A stretch of DNA of 26,246 nt. It comes from JAVBOO01 sp031550435. Lineage in GTDB: Bacteria > Bacillota > Clostridia > Lachnospirales > WRAX01. Where the stretch lies: NCBI GenBank assembly GCA_031550435.1, contig JAVBOO010000033.1, forward strand, positions 1 through 26,246. Reading direction: 5' to 3'. The notes beneath the pieces were generated by a model that worked only from the letters and a program-made list of their open reading frames with translations, ran no database searches and was not told where the DNA came from. The number at the start of each line of letters is the position of its first letter. Position 1 is the stretch's first letter. Both the position numbers and the translations under genes were made by a program. Positions 1 to 8,165 of the stretch are shown here, piece after piece.

Positions 1-39
1 TATCTTACCCGTTTTATTTCACTTTAATTCAGAGGCCGA

Positions 40-78
40 GGGGTTTGGGGGCGAGTAGCCCCCAATCGTCCCCTTTTT
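40..78 (+). terminator. Intrinsic-terminator-like hairpin at left edge
   Basis: A perfect 8-bp stem (TTGGGGGC at 45-52, GCCCCCAA at 58-65, loop GAGTA) sits inside an outer GGGG/CCCC pairing (40-43 with 70-73) and is followed by five T residues (74-78). The T run is on the plus strand, so it would end a transcript entering from beyond the left edge. On the minus strand there is no U tract, so it is not an obvious terminator for the Nudix gene. The rest of 1-193 is AT-rich and shows no supported gene. Confidence 0.5.
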
Positions 79-193
79 GACTGAAATTTTTATGCGTTTA
101 TTATCTGTCATACTATGAAATTTTTATAAATTATTGACAGCTTCCGAAGCAAAAGTCACAAAAAAATGCAAAACCGCCGATTAGCCTCGCTTT

Positions 194-607
194 TTATCCG
201 AGTATTTCTTTTTTGTACAGCTTTATTTGTTCGAGGATATGCCCTATATTGCCTTCTCCGGCATATTGTGTCATATCAAAAAAGTCGAGGTCAAGCTCCG
301 ACCAAAAAAGCTCGTTTTCGTCGCCGTATACTTTGACATCGTGTTTTAGCTTTCCGGCATATACCGAAACATAGCACTCTTGATAATAATATGTGAAATC
401 CATCAAATGCCTTAAGCATATATCGGCTTCCGTTATTCCGGTTTCTTCTCGCAGCTCTCTGTATGCTGCGACAAGACCGTCTTCGAAGGAACCGATCTTT
501 CCTCCGACAAGGTTGTATAGTCCCTTGTAAGGGTCTTTTTTGCGTTTGCACATCAAAAGCTTATCAGCCGAGCAGTTGTAAACTGCAATGCAATTATAGC
601 CTTGCAT
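194..607 (-). CDS. Nudix hydrolase family protein
   Basis: A 137-aa protein with a complete Nudix box at residues 36-58: G36-x5-E42-x7-R50-E51-L-x-E54-E55-x-G57-I58. This is the Mg2+-binding helix that hydrolyses nucleoside diphosphates linked to another group; the length fits a single-domain Nudix enzyme. The N-terminal part (NCIAVYNCSADKLLMCKRKK) matches the usual first strands of the fold. The ATG at 605-607 is preceded by a GGAGGA site. It is the last gene of the minus-strand block, 155 nt downstream of recN, so it could be co-transcribed or have its own promoter. The substrate cannot be read from the motif; MutT-like 8-oxo-dGTP clean-up is one possibility and would suit the nearby repair genes, but this is inference. 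Confidence 0.9.
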   Translation of the reverse strand: MQGYNCIAVYNCSADKLLMCKRKKDPYKGLYNLVGGKIGSFEDGLVAAYRELREETGITEADICLRHLMDFTYYYQECYVSVYAGKLKHDVKVYGDENELFWSELDLDFFDMTQYAGEGNIGHILEQIKLYKKEILG

Positions 608-644
608 ACTTCCTCCGATACTGCGGCGGACTTGAGCTGCCGCG

Positions 645-682
645 GTTTACCTTGGTAAACGCTGATTAATTGACTTTGGACG
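645..682 (-). repeat. Dispersed short repeat R, copy 1 (reverse) with hairpin
   Basis: Read on the minus strand, 682-654 begins CGTCCAAAGTCAATTAATCA and closely resembles two plus-strand copies at 10509-10535 and 12485-12511 (CGTCCAAAGTGATTTAATCA). In this copy it runs into a tight palindrome, GTTTACC-TT-GGTAAAC (645-660). It lies in the 155-nt gap between recN and the Nudix gene, where no CDS is supported. A second weak pairing, CAACTG with CAGTTG, lies just beyond it at about 689-721. Confidence 0.6.
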
Positions 683-762
683 GGCATACAACTGTTGTGC
701 GGAGCGGGATGCTTGCAGTTGTCCCTTACCGGCGCAACCGTTCGCTTAAATCAGCATTTTCT

Positions 763-2457
763 TTATTTTATTTTCGCGGCAAGTTCTTTCATCTCTTTTG
801 CCGCGGCAAGCGTTGCTTCGGTAATTTCCGCTCCGCCTGTCAGTCTGGCGAGTTCGCTGACGCTTTCATCGCTGCCTAGCAGCTTTACGGTTGTTCTGGT
901 TCTGTCGCCGGAAGTGATTTTCTCAATAAGCCTGTGAGAGTCAGCCATTGCGGCTATCTGCGGCAGGTGAGACACGCAGAGTATCTGATGACCCTTTGCG
1001 AGTTTTGAAAGCTTTTCCGCAACTTTTTGAGCGGTTCGCCCGCTAATGCCGGCATCAATTTCGTCGAATATAACCGTTTCGGTCTCGTCCGCGGAAATTA
1101 AAACGTTTTTAAGGGCGAGCATCATTCTGGACATTTCACCGCCCGAAGCTATCCTCGTTAGAGGCTTCGGCGGTTCGCCCGGATTGGCGGAAATCATAAA
1201 TTCTGCCCTGTCATAACCGTTTGAGGTAAAACTCGCTTTTTTGGTAAATTCCACGGTGAAAACCGCGTTATTCATTCCAAGCTCTGCCAGTGTCTTTATG
1301 ACGCTTGAGCTTAACTCGCCGCAAACTTGTTTTCTCGAATCGGAAAGCTTGCCGCATAAATTCTCGATTTCGGCTTCCAGCTCATCTCGTTTGAGTCTGA
1401 GCTTTCCGCATTCTTCCTCGCTGTTTACGATAGAATCAAGCATGGTTTTAATATGCTCTAAATGCTCAGTAAGCTTGTCTCCGTCAGTAACGCCGTATTT
1501 GCGTTTAAGCTTGTATATAAGGTCAAGCCTCGCTTCGATTTTGTCAAGTTCGTTTGGATCGGCTTCGAGGCCGTCGCATAAATTCAAGAGAGACTCAGTT
1601 ACTTCTTTTACAAGGGAATGAGCCTCTTCAAGCTTGTCGGCAGAGTGCTCGAAGCCCTGTGTGAGCGCCGCGATCTGCGAAACGTGAGTCAGAGCCCGCG
1701 CAACCTTATCGGCAGCAGAAAGCCCGCTTCCGTTGCTCTCGCTTAAAAGCTCGAGTGCCTTTGAAACTGAGGAGAAAAGCTTTTCAAAATTATTAAGAGC
1801 TTTTTTTCGCTCCGACAGTTCGCTTTCTTCTCCCGGCTTAAGCTTTGCGGATGTGAGCTCGTTAATTTGGTAGTTATAAATCTCTATTTTTGCGGCTCTC
1901 TCGGAATCGTTTCCGGAAATCGAAAGAATTTGCTCATTTATGACATCATGCTCAGCGCATTTTTTTTCGAGAATTTTTTTAATCTCAGTCAGTTCATCGC
2001 TTTCACAAAACCTGTCAATAAAGTTGAGATGGTTACGCGGGTCTGTCAGGCTTTGATGTTCGTGTTGCCCGCATATTTCGGCAAGTACGGACGAAACGTC
2101 TCTCAGCATTCCCAAAGGAACGGTTCGGCCGTTTATTCTACAAATGCCCTTTCCGTCTGCGGTTATTGATCTGCACAACAACAAGGCGTTGTCGCCATCG
2201 ACTTCAACGCCTTTGCCGCGTATGTATTCAAGCGCCGAATCGTGCTCTATTTCGAAAAGCACTTCGACCGACGCCGAGGATTCTCCGTTTCTAATTAAGT
2301 CCTTATTCGCTCTTTCGCCGAACACGAAACCGAGCGAGTCAATAATAATCGACTTACCGGCACCCGTTTCACCCGTCAAAACAATGAGCCCGCCGGAAAG
2401 CTCAATATGAAGCTCTTCAATAAGAGCTACATTACGGATGCTTATCTCTTTTAGCAT
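763..2457 (-). CDS. recN: DNA repair protein RecN
   Basis: A 564-aa SMC-like ATPase of the usual RecN length, acting in the cytoplasm in double-strand-break repair. The Walker A motif GETGAGKS is at residues 29-36 after the typical start MLKEISIRNVALIEE. The ABC signature IASGGEMSR is at 436-444, Walker B VIFDEIDAG at 462-470, and the switch region CVSHLPQIAAMAD follows. A long central coiled coil (about 150-390, rich in E, K and L) links the two ATPase halves. Its start is 37 nt after the argR stop, behind a modest GGTGAT site. The gap holds a small imperfect hairpin (2468-2489). argR-recN adjacency is the classic Firmicutes arrangement and supports both calls. Confidence 0.97.
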   Translation of the reverse strand: MLKEISIRNVALIEELHIELSGGLIVLTGETGAGKSIIIDSLGFVFGERANKDLIRNGESSASVEVLFEIEHDSALEYIRGKGVEVDGDNALLLCRSITADGKGICRINGRTVPLGMLRDVSSVLAEICGQHEHQSLTDPRNHLNFIDRFCESDELTEIKKILEKKCAEHDVINEQILSISGNDSERAAKIEIYNYQINELTSAKLKPGEESELSERKKALNNFEKLFSSVSKALELLSESNGSGLSAADKVARALTHVSQIAALTQGFEHSADKLEEAHSLVKEVTESLLNLCDGLEADPNELDKIEARLDLIYKLKRKYGVTDGDKLTEHLEHIKTMLDSIVNSEEECGKLRLKRDELEAEIENLCGKLSDSRKQVCGELSSSVIKTLAELGMNNAVFTVEFTKKASFTSNGYDRAEFMISANPGEPPKPLTRIASGGEMSRMMLALKNVLISADETETVIFDEIDAGISGRTAQKVAEKLSKLAKGHQILCVSHLPQIAAMADSHRLIEKITSGDRTRTTVKLLGSDESVSELARLTGGAEITEATLAAAKEMKELAAKIK

Positions 2458-2494
2458 GGAATCACCCGTAAAACCTTTGAGGTTTTTACCGTTA

Positions 2495-2947
2495 CTATTT
2501 CCCGACGATTTCTCTTAGTCTGTCGGCCACAATGTTTGTGTCGACATGAGACTTTACCGCGCAGAAGATTGTATTGTCGCCCGCGACCGAACCGATTATT
2601 TCCGAGATTCCCAGACCGTCGATGCACAAAGCAAGAGCCATTGCCATGCCGGGCAGGGTTTTGATTACTATGAGGCTTGCGGTTGAATCGATTGTGTCTA
2701 CGCCATCTCTAAATATCTTGATAAATTTGTTCGAATCGAAATCTTCGATTTGACGAATGCAGTCATATTTCTGAGTACCGCTCGCTGTTTGAACCTTAAT
2801 GAGGTTTAGCTCTCTGATGTCTCTGGAAATTGTAGCCTGCGTAACAGAGAAGCCTTCTTCCTTAAGCATTTTTAACAGTTCGTCCTGTGTCTCGATATCG
2901 TGCATTTTAATAAATTCTAAAATCTTGCTTTGTCTTTTGTTTTTCAT
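2495..2947 (-). CDS. argR: Arginine repressor ArgR/AhrC
   Basis: A 150-aa protein of standard ArgR length. The N-terminal winged helix-turn-helix covers residues 1-70, with the recognition helix signature VTQATISRDIRELNLIKV and S41-R42 in the DNA-contacting position. The C-terminal oligomerisation and arginine-binding domain carries GSVAGDNTIF (119-128), matching the family's G-x-x-A-G-D-D-T motif. It acts as an arginine-dependent hexameric regulator of arginine biosynthesis and catabolism genes. The ATG at 2945-2947 has an AGGTGAT site that overlaps the nadK stop region, 8 nt away, so it is translated as part of the operon. A candidate ARG box lies in the promoter region of this same operon (10350-10367), which would allow autoregulation. 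Confidence 0.96.
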   Translation of the reverse strand: MKNKRQSKILEFIKMHDIETQDELLKMLKEEGFSVTQATISRDIRELNLIKVQTASGTQKYDCIRQIEDFDSNKFIKIFRDGVDTIDSTASLIVIKTLPGMAMALALCIDGLGISEIIGSVAGDNTIFCAVKSHVDTNIVADRLREIVGK

Positions 2948-2955
2948 GCTATCAC

Positions 2956-3792
2956 CTACCGAATCAGTTTTTTTCTTACTATATCATAAAACCCAAGATT
3001 TCCGGTTTTTATAATCGATGCCGATACTTTTGCTTTTTGAATTGTTACGGTGTCGCGCTCGTCAGCCTCCAGAATCTTCCGCCCGTCCGCAGCTACAATC
3101 AGCGGGTTGTTCTTGTCAGTGCAGCATACGCTGATAACATCGTCTTCCGATACCACAAGAGGCCGCGAATACAGCTTATGCGTGTTTATGGGCGTGACTA
3201 GCAACATGCGCGCGTCCGGCTTTAGCAGCGGACCGCCCGCCGAAAGATTATATGCCGTCGAGCCTGTCGGGGAGGAGACTATTAAACCATCGCCCCTAAA
3301 GCTGTCGATGAATTCGTTATTAATATATAAATCCAGTTGAGTCAATCTTGAAGCGTCGGATTTCAGAAAGCATATATCGTTTAATGCGTGCTCCGATATT
3401 TTTGACTCATACGACACAGCGTGAAGCATCATGCGCTCTTCAAGCTGATAGTTGCCGTCGAACACGTCGATAAATGCTTTCTCGGCATCAAGGCTGTCAA
3501 CGGTCGTCAAGTAGCCCAGATTTCCGAGATTTATGCCCATGAGCGGAACCTTGTATTCTGCCGATTTGTAAGACGCGCCGAGTACGGTGCCGTCTCCTCC
3601 GAGTACCGCTACCATGTCGGAATGCTCGAATATGTTATCCTTATGTATAACGGAGTTGCCGGGTACAATACCTGAGAGTTCATTGCCGACTATAACCGTT
3701 TTTCCGAGATAACTCAGAAAATCCCCGAGTCTCTTTGTTACCTTGTATTCCGTATCCTTGCCCGGGTTTGATATGAATCCGATTTTATGCAT
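2956..3792 (-). CDS. nadK: NAD kinase
   Basis: A 278-aa ATP-NAD kinase that phosphorylates NAD to NADP. The diagnostic motifs are GGDGT at residues 65-69, INLGNLGYLT at 87-96 and SSPTGSTAYNLSAGGP at 173-188. The frame is open back to 3876, but the ATG at 3790-3792 is chosen. It has an AGAGGT site at the right distance, and the protein then begins MHKIGFISNPGKD as in the family. The upstream alternative would add 28 non-conserved residues and has no ribosome site. Its position between tlyA and argR is a common Clostridia order. One small oddity is ND (138-139) where NE is usual in the family. Confidence 0.96.
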   Translation of the reverse strand: MHKIGFISNPGKDTEYKVTKRLGDFLSYLGKTVIVGNELSGIVPGNSVIHKDNIFEHSDMVAVLGGDGTVLGASYKSAEYKVPLMGINLGNLGYLTTVDSLDAEKAFIDVFDGNYQLEERMMLHAVSYESKISEHALNDICFLKSDASRLTQLDLYINNEFIDSFRGDGLIVSSPTGSTAYNLSAGGPLLKPDARMLLVTPINTHKLYSRPLVVSEDDVISVCCTDKNNPLIVAADGRKILEADERDTVTIQKAKVSASIIKTGNLGFYDIVRKKLIR

Positions 3793-3902
3793 TATTACCT
3801 CTTTAGAAACGCCCGTTAAAGGCGATATTATTGCTGCCGCAAATAAACTTTCGCTAAAATCTATACGGTAATCCAAAGCGTGCCGGAAGCGGACAAACGC
3901 GT

Positions 3903-3924
3903 GATTAAACCGCAGGGTTTAATC
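3903..3924 (-). other. Intercistronic stem-loop at the tlyA stop
   Basis: A perfect 9-bp inverted repeat, GATTAAACC (3903-3911) and GGTTTAATC (3916-3924) with a 4-nt loop, contains the tlyA stop codon (TAA, 3905-3907). No U tract follows on the minus strand, so it is more likely an mRNA-stability or processing hairpin than a terminator. It precedes the 112-nt tlyA-nadK gap, the widest gap within the core operon. Confidence 0.5.
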
Positions 3925-4690
3925 GGCGGATCAAAGAGTCCGCGCATATGCCGGGTTGCCGAGCTTTGGTACAATAAAGCAAATACTCGGTGTTGCCGCT
4001 TTTTCCCTTTATAGGCGAGGGGATGAGCCCTGCCGCGAAAAGCCCGTTGTTTTCAAATTCACAAATAATATTGGTGCAAATTTTTCTATGCAGCTTCAAA
4101 TCTTTTACAACGCCGGATTTCCCGGTCAGACCTGTCCCCGTTTCAAACTGCGGCTTTATGAGTATAACAGCGCTACCGTTTTCCGAGAGGAGGGACGCGA
4201 TATTTTTAACGACTTTCGTTACCGATATAAACGACAAATCTACCGATATAAATTCCGGCGGAGGTTCGAGCGAAAAAACGGTTCTTATGTCGGTATCTTC
4301 CATTGAAACGACTCCGGAATCGGACAGCAGTTTCTGCGCCAGCTGACCGTTTCCGTTTTCGATGGCGTACACCTTCTTTGCGCCGTTTTGAAGCATGCAG
4401 TCTGTGAACCCGCCGGTAGAAGCTCCTATATCCGCGCAGCACAGACCGTTCAGGTCGATACCGAAATGTTCGAGCGCTTTCTCGAGCTTGTACCCTCCGC
4501 GCCCGACATATTTCATTTCAACGGGCTCAGTTTTTATGTCATCGGTTTCTGCCACAAAGCGGCCGGGCTTTAGCGCGGGTTTCCCGTTCACAAGCACCAA
4601 ACCTGATTTTATAAGCTCGCGGGTATATTCCCTCGAAAATCCTTTTGTAGTAACGAGATAAACATCAAGCCTTGTCTTGTTTTCCGTCAT
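3905..4690 (-). CDS. tlyA: TlyA family rRNA (cytidine-2'-O)-methyltransferase / hemolysin-like
   Basis: A 261-aa TlyA-type protein. An S4 RNA-binding domain lies at about residues 6-50 (TRLDVYLVTTKGFSREYTRE). It is followed by the linker YVGRGGYKLEKAL and a FtsJ-like Rossmann methyltransferase with the SAM loop DIGASTGGFTD (87-97). DLSFISV and ILIKPQFE supply the later conserved strands with the catalytic Asp and Lys. Known relatives 2'-O-methylate rRNA; the haemolysin name is historical. The frame is open to 4756, but the ATG at 4688-4690 is preferred: it has an ACGGGAAG site and overlaps the dxs stop as ATGA, a coupling arrangement. The 22-residue extension upstream lies inside dxs and is not conserved. 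Confidence 0.95.
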   Translation of the reverse strand: MTENKTRLDVYLVTTKGFSREYTRELIKSGLVLVNGKPALKPGRFVAETDDIKTEPVEMKYVGRGGYKLEKALEHFGIDLNGLCCADIGASTGGFTDCMLQNGAKKVYAIENGNGQLAQKLLSDSGVVSMEDTDIRTVFSLEPPPEFISVDLSFISVTKVVKNIASLLSENGSAVILIKPQFETGTGLTGKSGVVKDLKLHRKICTNIICEFENNGLFAAGLIPSPIKGKSGNTEYLLYCTKARQPGICADSLIRRLNPAV

Positions 4691-6540
4691 CTTCCCGTCT
4701 CCGTTCGAATCAGGTTGCAAATCGAGTTTGCGTCCAGCCCGTATCTCTTGAAGCACTGTTCCCGCGAACCCTGGAGCACAAACTCGTCCGGGAAGCCCAA
4801 GAGCCTGATTTTAGACGTTACCCTGAGTTCGTTGGCTTTTTGGAGTACAGCTGAGCCGTACCCGCCGATCAGCACATTGTCTTCGACAATGTAAACAATT
4901 GAGTAATCTTTAAAAGAGCGTATTAAATCTTCATCAACGGGCTTAACAAATCTAGCGTTAAAAAGCGATGGACTGCAGCAGTCTTTGGCAAGCAAGTCGC
5001 AGGCTTTTGAACAATTATCCAGCATAGTTCCGACGGATACTATCGCAATGTCATTCCCTTTTACAAGCTGCTCCGATTTCCCGTAAACTATGGCGTTGTC
5101 GGTGTTTTCAAATAAGACTGAAGCTTCGGCTCTCGGGTATCGTATCGCTGCGGGCGCGCCGAGCTTGACTGCGAACTCGAGCATTTTAGCAAGCTCTTTG
5201 CCGTTTTTCGGTGCAAGTATTGTCATGTTCGGCATTTGCCCCAGGAAAGACAAATCGAACAGGCCCTGATGTGTTTCACCGTCTGCTCCGACTATTCCTG
5301 CCCTGTCAATCGCAAGTATCACCGGAAGTTTCTGAATACATACATCATGAAGGATCTGATCGTATGCCCTTTGGAAAAACGAAGAATAAACGGTTACAAC
5401 CGGGATATATCCGGATTTTGCCAAACCTGCGGCGAAAGTAACCGCGTGACCTTCGGCAATTCCGACATCGAAAAACCTGTGCGGAAATGCAGTTGAAAAC
5501 TCAGTCAGACCGGTTGCCGCGGACATTGCGGCAGAGACTGCCACAATTTTGTCGTTTTTTCTTGCCAGCCTAGTAATCGAGCTTCCGAAAACTGCGGAGT
5601 ATTGAAGCGGTTTTTGAGCAAGAGCAGTTCCGGTAGAAGGGTCAAAGCTGTCGATACCGTGAAATTTTTCCGGGCTTTCCTCGGCAAACCTGTAACCCTT
5701 GCCTTTTTTTGTCAATACATGCAGGAGTACCGGACAGTTCAGTTTTTTAATCTGCTTGAAGACTTCCGCCATATCGGAGATATTGTGACCGTCAACCGGT
5801 CCGATATATGTAAAACCAAGCTCGTCAAAAAAAGCACCGTCGATTATAGCGTATTTGAAGCTGTCTTTGCTTTTTTCGATAATATCGGCCAAAGGGCTTC
5901 CGACAAGCGGAATGCCGCGCAAGACCTTGTTAACTTCCTTTTTTGCTCCTATATAGGCAGGGGCCGTGCGAAGTTTATTCAAATATTTCGACATCGCCCC
6001 GACATTTTCGGAGATCGACATTTCGTTATCGTTCAAGATAACCGTCAGCTTTGTGTTGGAGCGTCCGGCATTGTTAAGACCCTCATAGGCGAGGCCGCCG
6101 GTCAGAGCCCCGTCCCCGATGACGGCGATAACGTCATAGTCTTCTCGGCTCAAATCTCTTGCTTTTGCGAGACCGAGAGCAGCGGAGACCGATGTTGAGG
6201 CATGGCCGGTATCAAAGAAATCATACTTGCTTTCATTCGATTTGGGAAAGCCCGAGAGTCCGTCCTGCTGCCTGAGCTTGTCAAAATCTTTTTGTCTGCC
6301 GGTCAATATTTTGTGTACATACGACTGGTGCCCTACGTCCCAAACGATTTTGTCTTTATCAAAATCAAAGCAGCTGTGCAGAGCCAGAGTCAATTCAACT
6401 ATTCCGAGGTTTGATGCGAGGTGACCGCCTGTCTTGCCGACTTTCTCGATAAGAAAAGCCCGGATTTCCGACGCAAGCTTCGGAAGAGCTTTTTTGCCGA
6501 ATTTCCTGATATCTTGTGGTTTGTTTATTTGTTCGAGCAT
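4687..6540 (-). CDS. dxs: 1-deoxy-D-xylulose-5-phosphate synthase
   Basis: A 617-aa transketolase-family enzyme of full DXS length that condenses pyruvate and glyceraldehyde 3-phosphate, the first step of the MEP isoprenoid pathway. The thiamine diphosphate motif starts at GDGALTGG (142-149) and closes at LNDN (169-172). The N-terminal H40 region (KTGGHLASNLG), DVGHQSYVHKILTGR and the central catalytic-Glu segment DVGIAEGHAVTFAAGLA are all present, as is the C-terminal domain (VEDNVLIGGYGSAV). The start at 6538-6540 has a GGTGAT site and lies 14 nt after the yuiD-like gene. It overlaps tlyA by 4 nt. With ispA upstream, the operon covers the entry and an elongation step of isoprenoid synthesis. 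Confidence 0.98.
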   Translation of the reverse strand: MLEQINKPQDIRKFGKKALPKLASEIRAFLIEKVGKTGGHLASNLGIVELTLALHSCFDFDKDKIVWDVGHQSYVHKILTGRQKDFDKLRQQDGLSGFPKSNESKYDFFDTGHASTSVSAALGLAKARDLSREDYDVIAVIGDGALTGGLAYEGLNNAGRSNTKLTVILNDNEMSISENVGAMSKYLNKLRTAPAYIGAKKEVNKVLRGIPLVGSPLADIIEKSKDSFKYAIIDGAFFDELGFTYIGPVDGHNISDMAEVFKQIKKLNCPVLLHVLTKKGKGYRFAEESPEKFHGIDSFDPSTGTALAQKPLQYSAVFGSSITRLARKNDKIVAVSAAMSAATGLTEFSTAFPHRFFDVGIAEGHAVTFAAGLAKSGYIPVVTVYSSFFQRAYDQILHDVCIQKLPVILAIDRAGIVGADGETHQGLFDLSFLGQMPNMTILAPKNGKELAKMLEFAVKLGAPAAIRYPRAEASVLFENTDNAIVYGKSEQLVKGNDIAIVSVGTMLDNCSKACDLLAKDCCSPSLFNARFVKPVDEDLIRSFKDYSIVYIVEDNVLIGGYGSAVLQKANELRVTSKIRLLGFPDEFVLQGSREQCFKRYGLDANSICNLIRTETGR

Positions 6541-6554
6541 TTAATCACCGTTGG

Positions 6555-7001
6555 TCATTTTATCAGCAGCACGCTCGTGATAACACCGAGCACCGCCCCG
6601 GCTGCAACTTCGATCGGGCTGTGTCCGAGCAGTTCTTTCAACTTTGTGTCAAGCTTAAAACCGGTGTCTTCTATGTTTTCGATAAGATTGTTTATAGCCG
6701 CGGCATGTTTGCCGGCAGCCCGGCGAACACCTGCGGCATCATACATGACAATGAGGCTCAATACGGCGGAAAGCGCGAAGGCGGTCGAATTAAAACCTTC
6801 CAGCATTCCTACCGAAGTTGCCATTGCGGTTACAAACGAAGTATGAGAACTGGGCATTCCGCCCGAACTGAAAAACAAGCTTAGCCTGACTTTTTTGTTC
6901 TTGAAAACTTCAATGAAAAATTTTATCAGCTGGGCTATTGCCCATGAAAGTATAGCAACCCAAAGAGTCGGATTGTTAAAAATCTGTTCGAACGTATTCA
7001 A
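6555..7001 (-). CDS. yuiD: Divergent PAP2 family membrane protein (YuiD/DUF212-like)
   Basis: A 148-aa integral membrane protein with several hydrophobic segments (about 12-33, 55-66, 72-90, 131-147). It carries the conserved family motifs SSGGMPSSH (45-53), YDAAGVRRAAG (87-97) and LGHSP (125-129), which resemble the phosphate-contacting motifs of PAP2 phosphatases. The start is a TTG (6999-7001) with a strong GGAGG site five nucleotides upstream; no ATG is available at the conserved N-terminus. It lies between ispA and dxs, so a role on a lipid or prenyl phosphate substrate would make sense, but the family's reaction is not established. Confidence 0.9.
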   Translation of the reverse strand: MNTFEQIFNNPTLWVAILSWAIAQLIKFFIEVFKNKKVRLSLFFSSGGMPSSHTSFVTAMATSVGMLEGFNSTAFALSAVLSLIVMYDAAGVRRAAGKHAAAINNLIENIEDTGFKLDTKLKELLGHSPIEVAAGAVLGVITSVLLIK

Positions 7002-7039
7002 CTGCGCCTCCGCGGTACACGAGCTGTACCTTTTTAAGT

Positions 7040-7918
7040 CTAAAAATCCCTTTTTGTAATAAATTCAACAAACGGCACAATAAAATCACCGCTGTTATCA
7101 AACGAAGAAAACAAAGAGAGGGCCTCATCCGATAATGTAGTATAATCCTGTTTCGCTTTTTCTATTCCCATTACGGTCACATAACTCTGCTTATCGTTTT
7201 TTGCGTCCGATTTCGTGTTTTTGCCGAGTTTAGCGGCATCTCCGGTTATATCGAGCATATCGTCCAGTATTTGGAACGCGGTGCCCAAAAGCATTCCGGC
7301 TTCTCTGAGTTTGGACAAATCGCTTTCTGGAGCGCCGGAAAGTATTCCGCCGGCAACAGCCGAAGCTTTTATCAGCTTAGCTGTTTTGTTCCTGATAATA
7401 TAAAGAAGAGTCTGCTCGTCGATTTTTTTGTTTTCGTTTATGATATCTGAAACCTGCCCGCCGAGCAGTCCGGCAGCTCCGGAGGCTTCTGCAATTTCCG
7501 ACATGGCTCGCACGGTTTCAAGGCGCGGGTTCTTTTCGCAGGCGCTTGACATTGTTTCGTACGCGAGATTTAAAAGACAGTCTCCCGCAAGTATTGCAAT
7601 ATTCTCACCGAACATAACATGGCTGGTCGGCTTGCCTCGGCGCAAACTGTCGTTGTCTAGCGCCGGCAGGTCGTCATGTATCAGAGAGCTCGTATGTATC
7701 ATCTCTACCGCGCAGGCAAAGGGAAGCGCCGCTTCGGGCTCTGCGCCCAGCATTTCGCACACGGAGAGCAGCAGTACCGGTCTGATCCGTTTACCTCCGG
7801 CGGCGATGCTGTAGTACATCGCTTCATAGATAATTTCGGGGTAACGGCGCAGAAAGTATTTCTCAAGTTCGTTATTTACGAGTTTTCTTTTTGCATCGTA
7901 AACGGTTGAAAAGTTCAT
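7040..7918 (-). CDS. ispA: Farnesyl (geranyl) diphosphate synthase, IspA type
   Basis: A 292-aa short-chain trans-prenyl diphosphate synthase that extends allylic diphosphates with isopentenyl diphosphate to make C10/C15 products. The first Asp-rich motif is D82-D83-x4-D88 (HDDLPALDND) and the second is D219-D220-x-x-D223 (ILDDMLDITGD). GGKRIRP (41-47) and GGQ (153-155) are also in place. The four-residue spacing in the first Asp motif is typical of bacterial farnesyl synthases. An upstream in-frame TTG at 7930 exists, but the ATG at 7916-7918 is preferred because GGTGA stands five nucleotides before it. It begins 19 nt after the xseB stop, in the same order as Bacillus yqiD. Confidence 0.95.
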   Translation of the reverse strand: MNFSTVYDAKRKLVNNELEKYFLRRYPEIIYEAMYYSIAAGGKRIRPVLLLSVCEMLGAEPEAALPFACAVEMIHTSSLIHDDLPALDNDSLRRGKPTSHVMFGENIAILAGDCLLNLAYETMSSACEKNPRLETVRAMSEIAEASGAAGLLGGQVSDIINENKKIDEQTLLYIIRNKTAKLIKASAVAGGILSGAPESDLSKLREAGMLLGTAFQILDDMLDITGDAAKLGKNTKSDAKNDKQSYVTVMGIEKAKQDYTTLSDEALSLFSSFDNSGDFIVPFVEFITKRDF

Positions 7919-7937
7919 TAGTTTCACCAATTGTCTG

Positions 7938-8165
7938 CTAGATTTCTACGCTTGTTTCACTGAAGCTTTCGTCGAATTTCTTGCTCAGGATAACGGTCTC
8001 TGCTTTAAAAGTGTTAAGCTCTTTGCCGCAGAACAGTGTCAGGTCAACACCTTCTTTGTAAAGCTTAACGGATTTTTCAAGCGAGGTATCCGGATTTTCT
8101 ATTTCTGTGAGTATATCGTTAAGCCTGTCGATCGCGTCTTCAAAGCTAATTTTTTTCTTACTCAT
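7938..8165 (-). CDS. xseB: Exodeoxyribonuclease VII small subunit
   Basis: A 75-aa, mostly helical protein with the family core FEDAIDRLNDILTEIENPD followed by SLEKSVKLYKEG. XseB subunits wrap the coiled coil of XseA to make exonuclease VII, which degrades single-stranded DNA from both ends. The ATG at 8163-8165 is chosen over an upstream in-frame codon because AAGGAG lies five nucleotides before it and the protein then starts MSKKKISFEDA as relatives do. The start overlaps the last 8 nt of xseA, so the two subunits are coupled in translation. Confidence 0.95.
   Translation of the reverse strand: MSKKKISFEDAIDRLNDILTEIENPDTSLEKSVKLYKEGVDLTLFCGKELNTFKAETVILSKKFDESFSETSVEI

Noticed and set aside
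81..193. TTGACA at about 135-140 as a promoter
   Set aside because: No -10 element at a suitable distance on the plus strand; the region is simply AT-rich.
3793..3876. Upstream start for NAD kinase
   Set aside because: There is no ribosome site and the residues are non-conserved; the ATG at 3790-3792 has AGAGGT and the family N-terminus.
4691..4756. Upstream start for TlyA inside dxs
   Set aside because: The ATGA overlap at 4687-4690 and ACGGGAAG site favour the shorter form, which starts just before the S4 domain.
7014..7030. GGTACA/TGTACC hairpin followed by TTTTT on the plus strand between ispA and the yuiD-like gene
   Set aside because: All genes here are on the minus strand, where the hairpin is preceded rather than followed by the run; a terminator role has no client.
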